A DNA stretch of 64,000 nt, from IMG/VR virus record IMGVR_UViG_3300035703_000088, positions 1 through 64,000 of that record; one strand, given 5' to 3'. The position numbers and the translations under genes are program-made. Shown piece by piece: positions 23,279 to 29,719 of the stretch. This DNA comes from a virus. Numbering within the stretch: position 1 is the stretch's first letter; each line of letters opens with the position of its first letter. The notes under the pieces were generated by a model. It made no database searches, was not told the DNA's origin, and was given only the letters and a program-made list of their open reading frames with translations.

Positions 23279-24402
23279 CTGCGGTTCATCAGGTTGGACA
23301 ACACCTTGGGCGGCTTCAGAGTGGCGGGCTTAGCCGTACTCGCCATGTCAGCCATAGCGGCTTCTTTAGCCGCCTGTGCTTCCTCAGGACTAACGGTCTC
23401 TTCGTCACGTTGGTGTGCGATAGACCGCTTATCCACATAGGTAGTCGGGTCTTGTTCGGCGGCTTTCTTTTCTTCCCAAGCCTTCTTAATGTCGTCGTCA
23501 ACCCAAGTCTGCATGGTGGAGTCACCAACACGACCACGGAGACCGGCGAGACCGCTGGGCTGGCTGGTAGCGCCCGTAGAAGGCCGGTACGGCTTGGTAC
23601 CCGTGTCTTCCATCATGCTCTTGATGGACTCGTGGTAGTTCATCAAACGCTCGTAGATGTCAGCGTCTTCCTGCCGTGCCTGCTCAGGTGCGACTCGCCT
23701 ACTGCGGATAAGGCGGGGCGCTTGGCTTTCTCGGGCAGTACTCTGCTGTGTACCAACATCACGGAAAGCGCTTGGGTTAGTAACCTGCTCAGCAAACAAA
23801 GTGGGGTGAAGGTGGGGGGGAATAAACGTCCGTTCTTCTTCATCCGCATCCCAATCTTGATGGATAGGGATGTTTAATGCCTTACGAGGCATTGCGGGTC
23901 CCGTCCTCGTGTCAGTGCGTCGGGGGGCAGAACCAACACTCAGGGTGCGGTCGCCAAGAGGCGTGGCTCGGTGCGTACCGACGAACGTGGGGACATCAGG
24001 ACCAACTAGCGAAGGCGAAGGGCGGTCCCGAATCGGTTCAATCGGTGCTTCTCCTCGCTTACCCATCTCACCAAGGGCTCGCTGAACAGTAACGGTCTCG
24101 GGCTCGGGAGCCGAGCGACCACCTGCAACACGCTCACGGAACTCTTTGTCTGTCTCAGCCGGTCCAGCAGACTCACGCCACATCGTGGTGTCTTGTCGTG
24201 GTGTGCCGATACCCATGTAACGCTCAGCCCGACTGATCTTGCCCATAGCGACCTGATACGCACGAGAACCCTCAGTGGGCGCAGAGGTACTAACAATCGG
24301 TGTGCCCACGACCGGCGTAGCAGTCGTTGCGCTAGGAGCACCAGCATCTTTGCGGGGGCGACCACGCTTCTTGGGGGCTTCACCGGGCTTCTTACGGGGC
24401 AT
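23275..24402 (-). CDS. AT-hook, low-complexity basic protein, 375 aa
   Basis: The N-terminus (MPRKKPGEAPKKRGRPRKDA) contains a classical AT-hook, KRGRPRK, for minor-groove DNA binding. Long Pro/Thr/Arg-rich stretches follow, with short ordered islands (YERLMNYHESIKSMMED, QTWVDDDIKKAWEEKKAA). It looks like a largely disordered DNA-associated protein, perhaps carried in the virion. It starts 2 bases after the SpoVS-like gene and is translationally coupled downstream. Confidence 0.7.
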   Translation of the reverse strand: MPRKKPGEAPKKRGRPRKDAGAPSATTATPVVGTPIVSTSAPTEGSRAYQVAMGKISRAERYMGIGTPRQDTTMWRESAGPAETDKEFRERVAGGRSAPEPETVTVQRALGEMGKRGEAPIEPIRDRPSPSLVGPDVPTFVGTHRATPLGDRTLSVGSAPRRTDTRTGPAMPRKALNIPIHQDWDADEEERTFIPPHLHPTLFAEQVTNPSAFRDVGTQQSTARESQAPRLIRSRRVAPEQARQEDADIYERLMNYHESIKSMMEDTGTKPYRPSTGATSQPSGLAGLRGRVGDSTMQTWVDDDIKKAWEEKKAAEQDPTTYVDKRSIAHQRDEETVSPEEAQAAKEAAMADMASTAKPATLKPPKVLSNLMNRR

Positions 24403-24404
24403 AA

Positions 24405-24695
24405 TTACCTCACTACAGGCTTAAATGACATAGCACTTATTGTAGTCCCTTTTTCACCTTCAATATCATCAAATCCTATCACAAAGGTAAGATCAATACC
24501 CCGAGGGGCGACGAAACCTCGTGCGATAGCGCACGCCTTAGCGGCCTGATTCACGGCTGATGCGCCGATGGCACGCATACGGGGGGATTGCCCAGCGATA
24601 ACGGCTCGGGCCATGATAGAACCCACGCTTTGGGGGTTACTGCTTCCGGACACCTTGATGATGTCATCAACGGATGCGTTCAGTTCTTGCGACAT
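24405..24695 (-). CDS. SpoVS-like (AlbA-superfamily) protein, 96 aa
   Basis: Residues from IIKVSGSSNPQSVGSIMARA through AIGASAVNQAAKACAIARGF, then VAPRGIDLTF and a final ISAMSFKPVVR strand, match the SpoVS family motif for motif: the lysine after the first strand, the AIGxxAVNQAxKAxAIARGFVAPxGxDL core and a terminal strand. SpoVS is a small AlbA-like nucleic-acid-binding-fold protein known from sporulating and other bacteria. The ATG at 24695 follows GGAG; a TTG 12 bases upstream is less likely. A phage copy next to an AT-hook protein suggests DNA or RNA binding; its activity is unproven. Confidence 0.88.
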   Translation of the reverse strand: MSQELNASVDDIIKVSGSSNPQSVGSIMARAVIAGQSPRMRAIGASAVNQAAKACAIARGFVAPRGIDLTFVIGFDDIEGEKGTTISAMSFKPVVR

Positions 24696-24711
24696 TCTGT
24701 ACTCCAATATG

Positions 24712-24731
24712 TAAGGGTTGTGTAGCCCTTA
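24712..24731 (-). terminator. Short hairpin between nuclease and SpoVS-like genes
   Basis: TAAGGGTT pairs with AGCCCTTA (one G-T wobble) around a GTGT loop in the 40-base gap, which is AT-rich on the nuclease side. It may attenuate transcription before the SpoVS-like gene or be incidental. Confidence 0.4.
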
Positions 24732-24735
24732 AATA

Positions 24736-25101
24736 TTAGAAGTAACCGGCCTCTTTCAATAAGTCTACGAGGTCACAAAGACGCAAAACAGCGTAAGTAT
24801 CACCTAGAGAATTAACCCCTTTATTTGGGCGCTTAACAACTAGGGCAGGAACTGCGTCACCTTTGACCTTGGCTTGCTTGACGGTGTCGTCTAGCCATTG
24901 ACTCAACTGGAAGGCTTTTTGATTCTTGCACTGAATGATGGCATTACGACCCGTGTTACGGTTTTTTATGCCATTTATATCACCAGTGTCATCACCGGCC
25001 TTGAGTGGGGTGCGCTCAGCATCGGGAAACCCGTTACTGTTGAGATAGTCCTTGATCATTGTCTCAAAGGACGTACCTTTTTGCTTTGCTTTATTGGCCA
25101 T
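24736..25101 (-). CDS. Holliday-junction-resolvase-like nuclease, 121 aa
   Basis: KGTSFETMIKDYLNS is the helix with the first acidic residue, GDDTGDINGI supplies the Asp pair, and AIIQCKNQKAF gives the Q-x-K-N motif of the PD-(D/E)XK resolvase (Hjc-like) fold. The size is normal for that family. Phages use such enzymes to trim branched DNA before packaging or in recombination. The start is ATG 25101, or GTG 25104, inside the end of the upstream gene. It belongs to the recombination cluster with RecA. Confidence 0.78.
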   Translation of the reverse strand: MANKAKQKGTSFETMIKDYLNSNGFPDAERTPLKAGDDTGDINGIKNRNTGRNAIIQCKNQKAFQLSQWLDDTVKQAKVKGDAVPALVVKRPNKGVNSLGDTYAVLRLCDLVDLLKEAGYF

Positions 25102-25282
25102 CACGAGCCATTAGTTCAATTAAACGGCGAAGTAACACAGTAACTTCCTGCACGGACTCACGAATCTCTTGGATTTCCGTATGAATCTTGTCCATGGCCT
25201 TACCACCACCGAACTGGTACAGGTCTTTTTGACGGGCTAGGCGAGCATTTGCTTCTTCAGCGGCTTTGTTAGGAGTCAACAT
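25091..25282 (-). CDS. Small coiled-coil protein, 63 aa
   Basis: MLTPNKAAEEANARLARQKD is followed by an amphipathic helix (TEIQEIRESVQEVTVLLRRL) with heptad spacing. No catalytic motif. It overlaps genes on both sides by 11-14 bases and resembles short helical scaffold or adaptor proteins. Confidence 0.6.
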   Translation of the reverse strand: MLTPNKAAEEANARLARQKDLYQFGGGKAMDKIHTEIQEIRESVQEVTVLLRRLIELMARDGQ

Positions 25283-25457
25283 GGGTAAGCCTTTCCTGCT
25301 TTAGTTGGTTAACTTCGGCCTGTAGCCGTGCAATCTCATCCTGAAGGGAGTCAATCAAGGCGACAGTTGCCTGAAACCGTGGTACATCGTAGGTTATGCC
25401 AGAAGGGCTGGAGATGGATTGGTGGTCTTTGAGCCAATCGTAAACATTAGGGTCCAA
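25269..25457 (-). CDS. Small protein with C-terminal coiled coil, 62 aa (start uncertain)
   Basis: I take a TTG at 25457, behind GAAGGATG, giving MDPNVYDWLKDHQSISSPSG and a C-terminal coiled coil (ALIDSLQDEIARLQAEVNQL). A longer in-frame reading reaches to 25547 but lies wholly inside the upstream gene. It overlaps the downstream small coiled-coil gene by 14 bases, and the two may form a pair. Confidence 0.55.
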   Translation of the reverse strand: MDPNVYDWLKDHQSISSPSGITYDVPRFQATVALIDSLQDEIARLQAEVNQLKQERLTHVDS

Positions 25458-25944
25458 AGCGTTGCATCCTTCCGTCTTTACCGCTAAGTCCAATGCGTCG
25501 TGAGAGTTCACGAGACAATAATTGTGCACCACGCTCGCAGGAGTCAAACATGGTCTCTACGAGTTTACGGTAAGCACGAGCGGCTTGGTACGACTCCTGC
25601 TGTGCCACCACCATGGGATCAACGTCTCGCCGTGCCTTGGCTAAGGTAACTCGGTCTGCCTTATCGGCTGAGTTCCACTGCCCGATCAGGATCGTGGACT
25701 CAGACAGACGGCACTTGTGAGACTGTTTTTCCTCGTCAATCTCAGCCATCACCAGTTCTGACTGTGAGTACGAGACCCACGCCATGAACTCACGATACAG
25801 GCTCATCAAGTCCGCGTCGGACAACCCGTCTAGGTCCCGGGGTATCTCCGGAGGCGCTGACCCCGGTCGTGCTGGGAGGCTGAACTTGCTCTTGAACTTC
25901 TCCACCGGGTCTGTCGCTGGTGTGGTTCGTACTATCCGTGTCAT
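25447..25944 (-). CDS. Hypothetical protein, 165 aa, overlapping the Cas4-like gene
   Basis: A Pro-rich N-terminus (FKSKFSLPARPGSAPPEIPR) precedes an ordered helical region beginning LDGLSDADLMSLYREFMAW, which reads like an actinophage-type conserved domain. The first 155 bases overlap the 3' end of the preceding nuclease gene in another frame. A shorter version starting at 25806 would nearly remove the overlap but cut into the domain. The function is unknown. Confidence 0.62.
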   Translation of the reverse strand: MTRIVRTTPATDPVEKFKSKFSLPARPGSAPPEIPRDLDGLSDADLMSLYREFMAWVSYSQSELVMAEIDEEKQSHKCRLSESTILIGQWNSADKADRVTLAKARRDVDPMVVAQQESYQAARAYRKLVETMFDSCERGAQLLSRELSRRIGLSGKDGRMQRFGP

Positions 25945-26815
25945 CGTCTCCCCAACATTTACTCTTGTATGGACATGTTTTACAGGTGCTGTGCGTGATG
26001 CTGTTGGCCCACATGGGGCGCATTGGTGGGCGCTTGCCGTCTAAGTGCGCCATGATACTGGCGCAACCAGTCAATATGTCGTCAATGATCTCCGGCTGAA
26101 ACCGGACATTGAACTCCTTGACATCCTGCGTCGGCTTCCACTCGTAGATGAACGCCAAACTGTGGATGCCGGTGCAGAACATGTACAGGTTGGCCTGCCT
26201 CAGATGGGACGGGAAGGGCTTTCGTACCCTGTTCCACATCTCGTCAATAGTGATCTCACCCTTAGAATAAGGTATGAAAATGTCAGGTGCTTCAAACCTG
26301 AGGGTCCCGACACCAACGCTCTTGATTTCAATCAGCGTTTCAAGGTCCTCCTGAACAACGAGACCGTCAGCATGACCGGTGATGTTGTACTCCTCGTTGC
26401 GGATGGGCACTTCACGGTAACGGAGATGTGTGGAGTTGCAGGTGGGGCAGTGTTCTCCACCGATGCCCTCCCAGCGGTGCTCACACTCTTGGCACTGCCA
26501 CCAGCCCTTGAGGACACCGGCGTGCCACAGCCAAGTCTGCCACTTGTTATGGATGGCGTTACCTTCAGCAAAGATGTTGAGCAGGTTGAACCCCGGGGCA
26601 GTTGCTGGGCGTGGGAACCCCATGAGTCCGTACCACGAGGAACGAGGGCACCAGTTCTTTTTGCATATCTCGCTGGGGTGTAGCCCTGATGTGTCTCTCT
26701 TAGCCTGAGCCGTGGCGTTATCAAGGGCCGACTGAATGCGGACGATGGGGAGAATGACGCCCTTGGACTTGGCGTTCTCCTTGAGTTGCTCAAGTATCCA
26801 CTTGTTATTCCCCAT
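25790..26815 (-). CDS. Cas4/RecB-like PD-(D/E)XK exonuclease, 341 aa
   Basis: GHADGLVVQEDLETLIEIKSVG (about 146-167) has the Asp, then Glu-x-Lys active-site spacing of the RecB/Cas4 nuclease fold, followed by the conserved RQANLYMF helix (QxxxY). Cysteines at both ends (WCPRSSW near 56, and CKTCPYKSKC near 283) could bind an Fe-S cluster as in Cas4/AddB; a separate zinc ribbon (CQECEHRW, CPTC) lies near 107-127. The last 50 residues are disordered and overlap the next gene. It probably resects DNA ends with RecA. Confidence 0.83.
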   Translation of the reverse strand: MGNNKWILEQLKENAKSKGVILPIVRIQSALDNATAQAKRDTSGLHPSEICKKNWCPRSSWYGLMGFPRPATAPGFNLLNIFAEGNAIHNKWQTWLWHAGVLKGWWQCQECEHRWEGIGGEHCPTCNSTHLRYREVPIRNEEYNITGHADGLVVQEDLETLIEIKSVGVGTLRFEAPDIFIPYSKGEITIDEMWNRVRKPFPSHLRQANLYMFCTGIHSLAFIYEWKPTQDVKEFNVRFQPEIIDDILTGCASIMAHLDGKRPPMRPMWANSITHSTCKTCPYKSKCWGDDDTDSTNHTSDRPGGEVQEQVQPPSTTGVSASGDTPGPRRVVRRGLDEPVS

Positions 26816-27143
26816 GGGTCATCTCCAAGAAGTCGTCCTCCGTGAGTATGACATAGCGCTTACCACCTAAGTCAAACTGCAATACAGGGATACGGTCTTC
26901 ACGGAGAGCAACTGCCTCTAAGTCCCGCAGGTCTGTGAACTTGATGGAGTAGGACTTGGCGTTGTCAGTAAACTTATTCTCAATAAGAAAATGCTCAGAC
27001 CGAACGTCGTTCTTCCTGAGCCATCCTGACCCTGAACCAGCGTTACGGCTACCACGGTATGCCTTTGCGGTGCGCTCTTCCTGTTTCCGTGACTTCTTGT
27101 TGATAGCCCGTCTTGTGCTCTCTCCATCGGAGCCGATGATCAT
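26805..27143 (-). CDS. Small PD-(D/E)XK endonuclease-like protein, 112 aa
   Basis: From ATG 27143, behind GAGG, the protein starts MIIGSDGESTRRAINKKSRK. RTAKAYRGSRNAGSGSGW, then KNDVRSEHFLIENKFT gives a D-x(n)-E-x-K-like active site similar to small phage resolvase/endonuclease proteins. IPVLQFDLGGKRYVIL completes a compact fold. It overlaps both neighbours by 3-11 bases. It is the third nuclease-fold protein in 2.4 kb, suggesting different DNA-end or branch specificities. Confidence 0.72.
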   Translation of the reverse strand: MIIGSDGESTRRAINKKSRKQEERTAKAYRGSRNAGSGSGWLRKNDVRSEHFLIENKFTDNAKSYSIKFTDLRDLEAVALREDRIPVLQFDLGGKRYVILTEDDFLEMTHGE

Positions 27144-27301
27144 GCAGAAACCTCGGACTGTCGGCATTCGTGCTGTAGTTCGCAGTAGCAGTCGTAGTAC
27201 GGAAACTTCGTAAAGCAGGTGTCGCACACGGTCACGTTTGGGTAATAAGTAAACCCTTCGGGGCGAGGTTCGTCGCAGGAGAACTCGTCGTCGTCACTCA
27301 C
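27140..27301 (-). CDS. Small Cys/Tyr-rich protein, 53 aa
   Basis: A GTG at 27301 opens MSDDDEFSCDEPRPEGFTYY, with later cysteines in VCDTCF and DCYCEL (CxxC and CYC). It probably binds a metal. It overlaps the next gene as ATGA and the previous gene by 8 bases in a GTGAGTGA junction that also occurs one gene upstream. Confidence 0.65.
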   Translation of the reverse strand: MSDDDEFSCDEPRPEGFTYYPNVTVCDTCFTKFPYYDCYCELQHECRQSEVSA

Positions 27302-27482
27302 CACGCACCTCCGTCCACGCGTCTAGCGCATCATCCCATTGTCCTGTGCGGATGCCTTGTGCGAGAGCATCGCCTGCTTCCCGTAGGCGTTCAATCTCCT
27401 TGATGGCATCGCGCACATCCTGGGGGTCGGGGTGAATCATTTGTAGCGATTCCCGCAGTCGGGTCACAATGTCATCACTCAC
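27294..27482 (-). CDS. Small MxDDIVTRLR-family protein, 62 aa
   Basis: A GTG at 27482 gives MSDDIVTRLRESLQMIHPDP and later AIKEIERLREAGDAL. Both motifs recur in the upstream gene (MTDDIVTRLR and AADEIERLRAEN), so the two are paralogues. Such short proteins with D-D-I-V-x-R-L-R and E-I-E-R-L-R helices are common in phages and viromes with no known role. It overlaps both neighbours by 8 bases. Confidence 0.68.
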   Translation of the reverse strand: MSDDIVTRLRESLQMIHPDPQDVRDAIKEIERLREAGDALAQGIRTGQWDDALDAWTEVRGE

Positions 27483-27819
27483 CACGCACCGCCTTTTCTT
27501 CCTCTTTGAGTCGATGAATGTCGGTTCGTCGCCGTGCGGTAGAGAGAAAATCCGCACAGACCCAGCAATGGAAGTCGGACGCTTGAAGGTCAAACCGTGC
27601 TTCCTTCAGACGCTGATTCTCGGCACGCAGTCGTTCAATCTCGTCGGCGGCCTTGATCCCGTCGCATGGCGACCATTGCTCGCAAACTTCGCATCGGTTC
27701 ATGCGGTCACGAATTTGGGGGTCGGAGTTGTGTTCGGTGTGCTTGACCAACTCACCCAACTTCCAGCCATATTGGATTGTGTGTTGTTTCCGCAGTCGGG
27801 TCACGATGTCGTCGGTCAT
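27475..27819 (-). CDS. MxDDIVTRLR-family protein with zinc site, 114 aa
   Basis: MTDDIVTRLRKQHTIQYGWK opens the protein. A CEVCEQWSPC cluster and a later CWVC give a possible zinc site, and AADEIERLRAENQRLK forms a coiled coil. It shares both ends of its design with the 62-residue downstream protein, and their start regions are nearly identical in DNA. It overlaps the recA stop codon as ATGA. Confidence 0.68.
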   Translation of the reverse strand: MTDDIVTRLRKQHTIQYGWKLGELVKHTEHNSDPQIRDRMNRCEVCEQWSPCDGIKAADEIERLRAENQRLKEARFDLQASDFHCWVCADFLSTARRRTDIHRLKEEEKAVRGE

Positions 27820-28823
27820 GACGCAAAGTGCTTTCGGGCGATGTCAGCAAGTTTCTTCTGCAAGTCAACGTCTTCACGGACACCGAGGAGCAGGGCCTCT
27901 TTACCTTGCCACTTCTGACCCTCAAAATTATAGAAGGCACCGGCACGGGAGATTGCGTTGATGGAGATACCAATGTTGACGATGTCCTTGATCGTGTCAA
28001 AGTCACCGAGTTGGAACCCGTTGCCGTCAGCAAAGTAGAAGTCAACCTGTGCCGTCTGCTGGGGACGGTAGGTCTTGTTCTTCATGGTACGACCACGAAT
28101 GGTCTGACCAATGGCTTCATCCTTGACCTTGATCCACTCATCACGCTTGACCTCTACACGAGTGAAGTAATGGAAGTTCTTGGCCTTACCACCGGGGGTG
28201 GTCCGGTTGTCCCCGTACATGACGCCGATCTTTTCACGCCACTGGTTGATGATGAGGCCAGTACAACCACGATCATCACCAATGAGTGAGCGCTTCTGCG
28301 CCTTGCCGGACTTGCGGAAGAACTTGCCCGTCAGACGGGCTCCAAGACCAACCGTGAACTCCTCCATTAGTTTCTCAGCCTCGTCGCCGGGGACGAGTGC
28401 GGGGAGGGAGTCCACCACGATGCAGTCAACCGCACGATTCTCAAGAGACTTGACGATCAGGTCGTAGGCGTGCTCCATCACGTTGGTTTCAACAATCCAA
28501 ATGCGGTCTAGGTCCACACCAATAGCCTGTGCGTACTCGGGCACGAACTCCTCGGCGGCGATCCAGAGCACAACCCAGTCTGGGTCTAGGGCTTGGTTAG
28601 CGGCGATTGTCTTAAAAGCAATGGCGGTCTTACCGGATGACTCGTCCCCGATGATCTCAGACCATTGGTTAACCGGCCAGCCACCACCGAGCATTAGATC
28701 AAAAGCCAAGACCCCTGTCGTGATGCGGGGAAGTTCCTGATGCATCTCCGAGCCACGGATGACGGTTCCCTCACCAAACTTCTTGTTCAATTGGGCAAAG
28801 ATGGACTCAATGCTCTCGCTCAT
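27816..28823 (-). CDS. recA: RecA recombinase
   Basis: This 335-residue protein has Walker A GDESSGKT (59-66), Walker B-like CIVVDSLPALVP, and the RecA-type ATPase layout through GCTGLIINQWREKIGV and the DNA-binding loop segment (GNRTTPGG-like DNRTTPGGKA). RecA forms filaments on ssDNA and drives strand exchange. The C-terminal domain is short, as in other phage RecA proteins. The ATG at 28823 follows AAGGAGCACAAC; an upstream extension is not credible. It sits between the nuclease cluster and the polymerase, consistent with recombination-dependent replication. Confidence 0.93.
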   Translation of the reverse strand: MSESIESIFAQLNKKFGEGTVIRGSEMHQELPRITTGVLAFDLMLGGGWPVNQWSEIIGDESSGKTAIAFKTIAANQALDPDWVVLWIAAEEFVPEYAQAIGVDLDRIWIVETNVMEHAYDLIVKSLENRAVDCIVVDSLPALVPGDEAEKLMEEFTVGLGARLTGKFFRKSGKAQKRSLIGDDRGCTGLIINQWREKIGVMYGDNRTTPGGKAKNFHYFTRVEVKRDEWIKVKDEAIGQTIRGRTMKNKTYRPQQTAQVDFYFADGNGFQLGDFDTIKDIVNIGISINAISRAGAFYNFEGQKWQGKEALLLGVREDVDLQKKLADIARKHFAS

Positions 28824-28842
28824 GTTGTGCTCCTTATTGTTG

Positions 28843-29214
28843 TCAGACGGCCCAAGAAGCCTGATCTGCTTGCATGTACTTCCCGTTCCACCCACACGAA
28901 TAGCAACGTGGTGCAGGAGGATACCCGTTGACGGTGGTGCCTTTGGCACGGCTGAAGACAAAGTTGCCTCCACACTCCGGACAACTCTGTGTCTCCTTAC
29001 GAGCCGCCTCTCCACCCTTCCATGATCGGATGGCGTCTCCCATATGGATTTCTCCGTCCGGAGTAAGGCTAGGTGCCTCCTGCGGTGTCACCTGATGGAC
29101 AGGCTGGGCCACGGCAGGAAACTGGATTGCCCCGGGGCGTGAGGGCATGGTTGACGGAGGTGTCCGTGGGGGGGAAGGCTGATTGCTCAGTTTCCGTGAC
29201 CACCAGTCATTCAT
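28843..29214 (-). CDS. Zinc-ribbon hypothetical protein, 123 aa
   Basis: A Pro-rich, disordered first half (PSPPRTPPSTMPSRPGAIQF) leads to a C-terminal zinc ribbon: SCPECGGNFVF then RCYSCGWNG. Proteins of this outline occur in actinophages without a named role. The start lies 8 bases inside the end of the upstream gene. Placement next to recA hints at a DNA role. Confidence 0.65.
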   Translation of the reverse strand: MNDWWSRKLSNQPSPPRTPPSTMPSRPGAIQFPAVAQPVHQVTPQEAPSLTPDGEIHMGDAIRSWKGGEAARKETQSCPECGGNFVFSRAKGTTVNGYPPAPRCYSCGWNGKYMQADQASWAV

Positions 29215-29719
29215 CGTCGTAATCCTCCCAATCGTCGTCTTCGTCGTCGTCCTCCATGAACTCTATATCCCATTCGGCCGAGATGCCGGGAACCGAGAAC
29301 AGTTGGATGATTTGGATAATCCTAGACAAGGGGTCTTGCTGGATAAGGAGTGGCAGGTCGTCAGCAAACTCTATGTCTTGGTTGACCTCTAACTTATTGC
29401 TATCTATGAGCATGCCCAGCAGAGAGACACCGAAGGAGGTGAAGAGGGCGACGGAAACATCAGACTCGTCGTCTTCAAGTTTGTTTTGCTGACGGATGAT
29501 CTCAGACAGCCACCGAGCGGACTTTTCTATGTCGTCCAATATGCCGGTGCGTTGAAGGCGTATCCACTTACCCAGCACATCGGTGGTTTCTTGCTCCATG
29601 ACCTCCTCGGAGGGGGGAGAGAACCCTGCCAACTCGGCAATGCGCTGACCATCGGCGGGGGACATTGTGAGTAAGAAGGTGCGTTGATTCAACGGAGAAA
29701 GTTCGTCGTCGTCGTTCAT
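29207..29719 (-). CDS. Acidic hypothetical protein, 170 aa
   Basis: A mostly helical protein (SEEVMEQETTDVLGKWIRLQ) ends in a long Asp/Glu tail (EDDDEDDDWEDYDDE). Acidic tails of this kind are found in single-strand-binding and polymerase accessory proteins, but the body is not recognisable. It overlaps the polymerase stop codon as ATGA, so expression is coupled. Confidence 0.65.
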   Translation of the reverse strand: MNDDDELSPLNQRTFLLTMSPADGQRIAELAGFSPPSEEVMEQETTDVLGKWIRLQRTGILDDIEKSARWLSEIIRQQNKLEDDESDVSVALFTSFGVSLLGMLIDSNKLEVNQDIEFADDLPLLIQQDPLSRIIQIIQLFSVPGISAEWDIEFMEDDDEDDDWEDYDDE

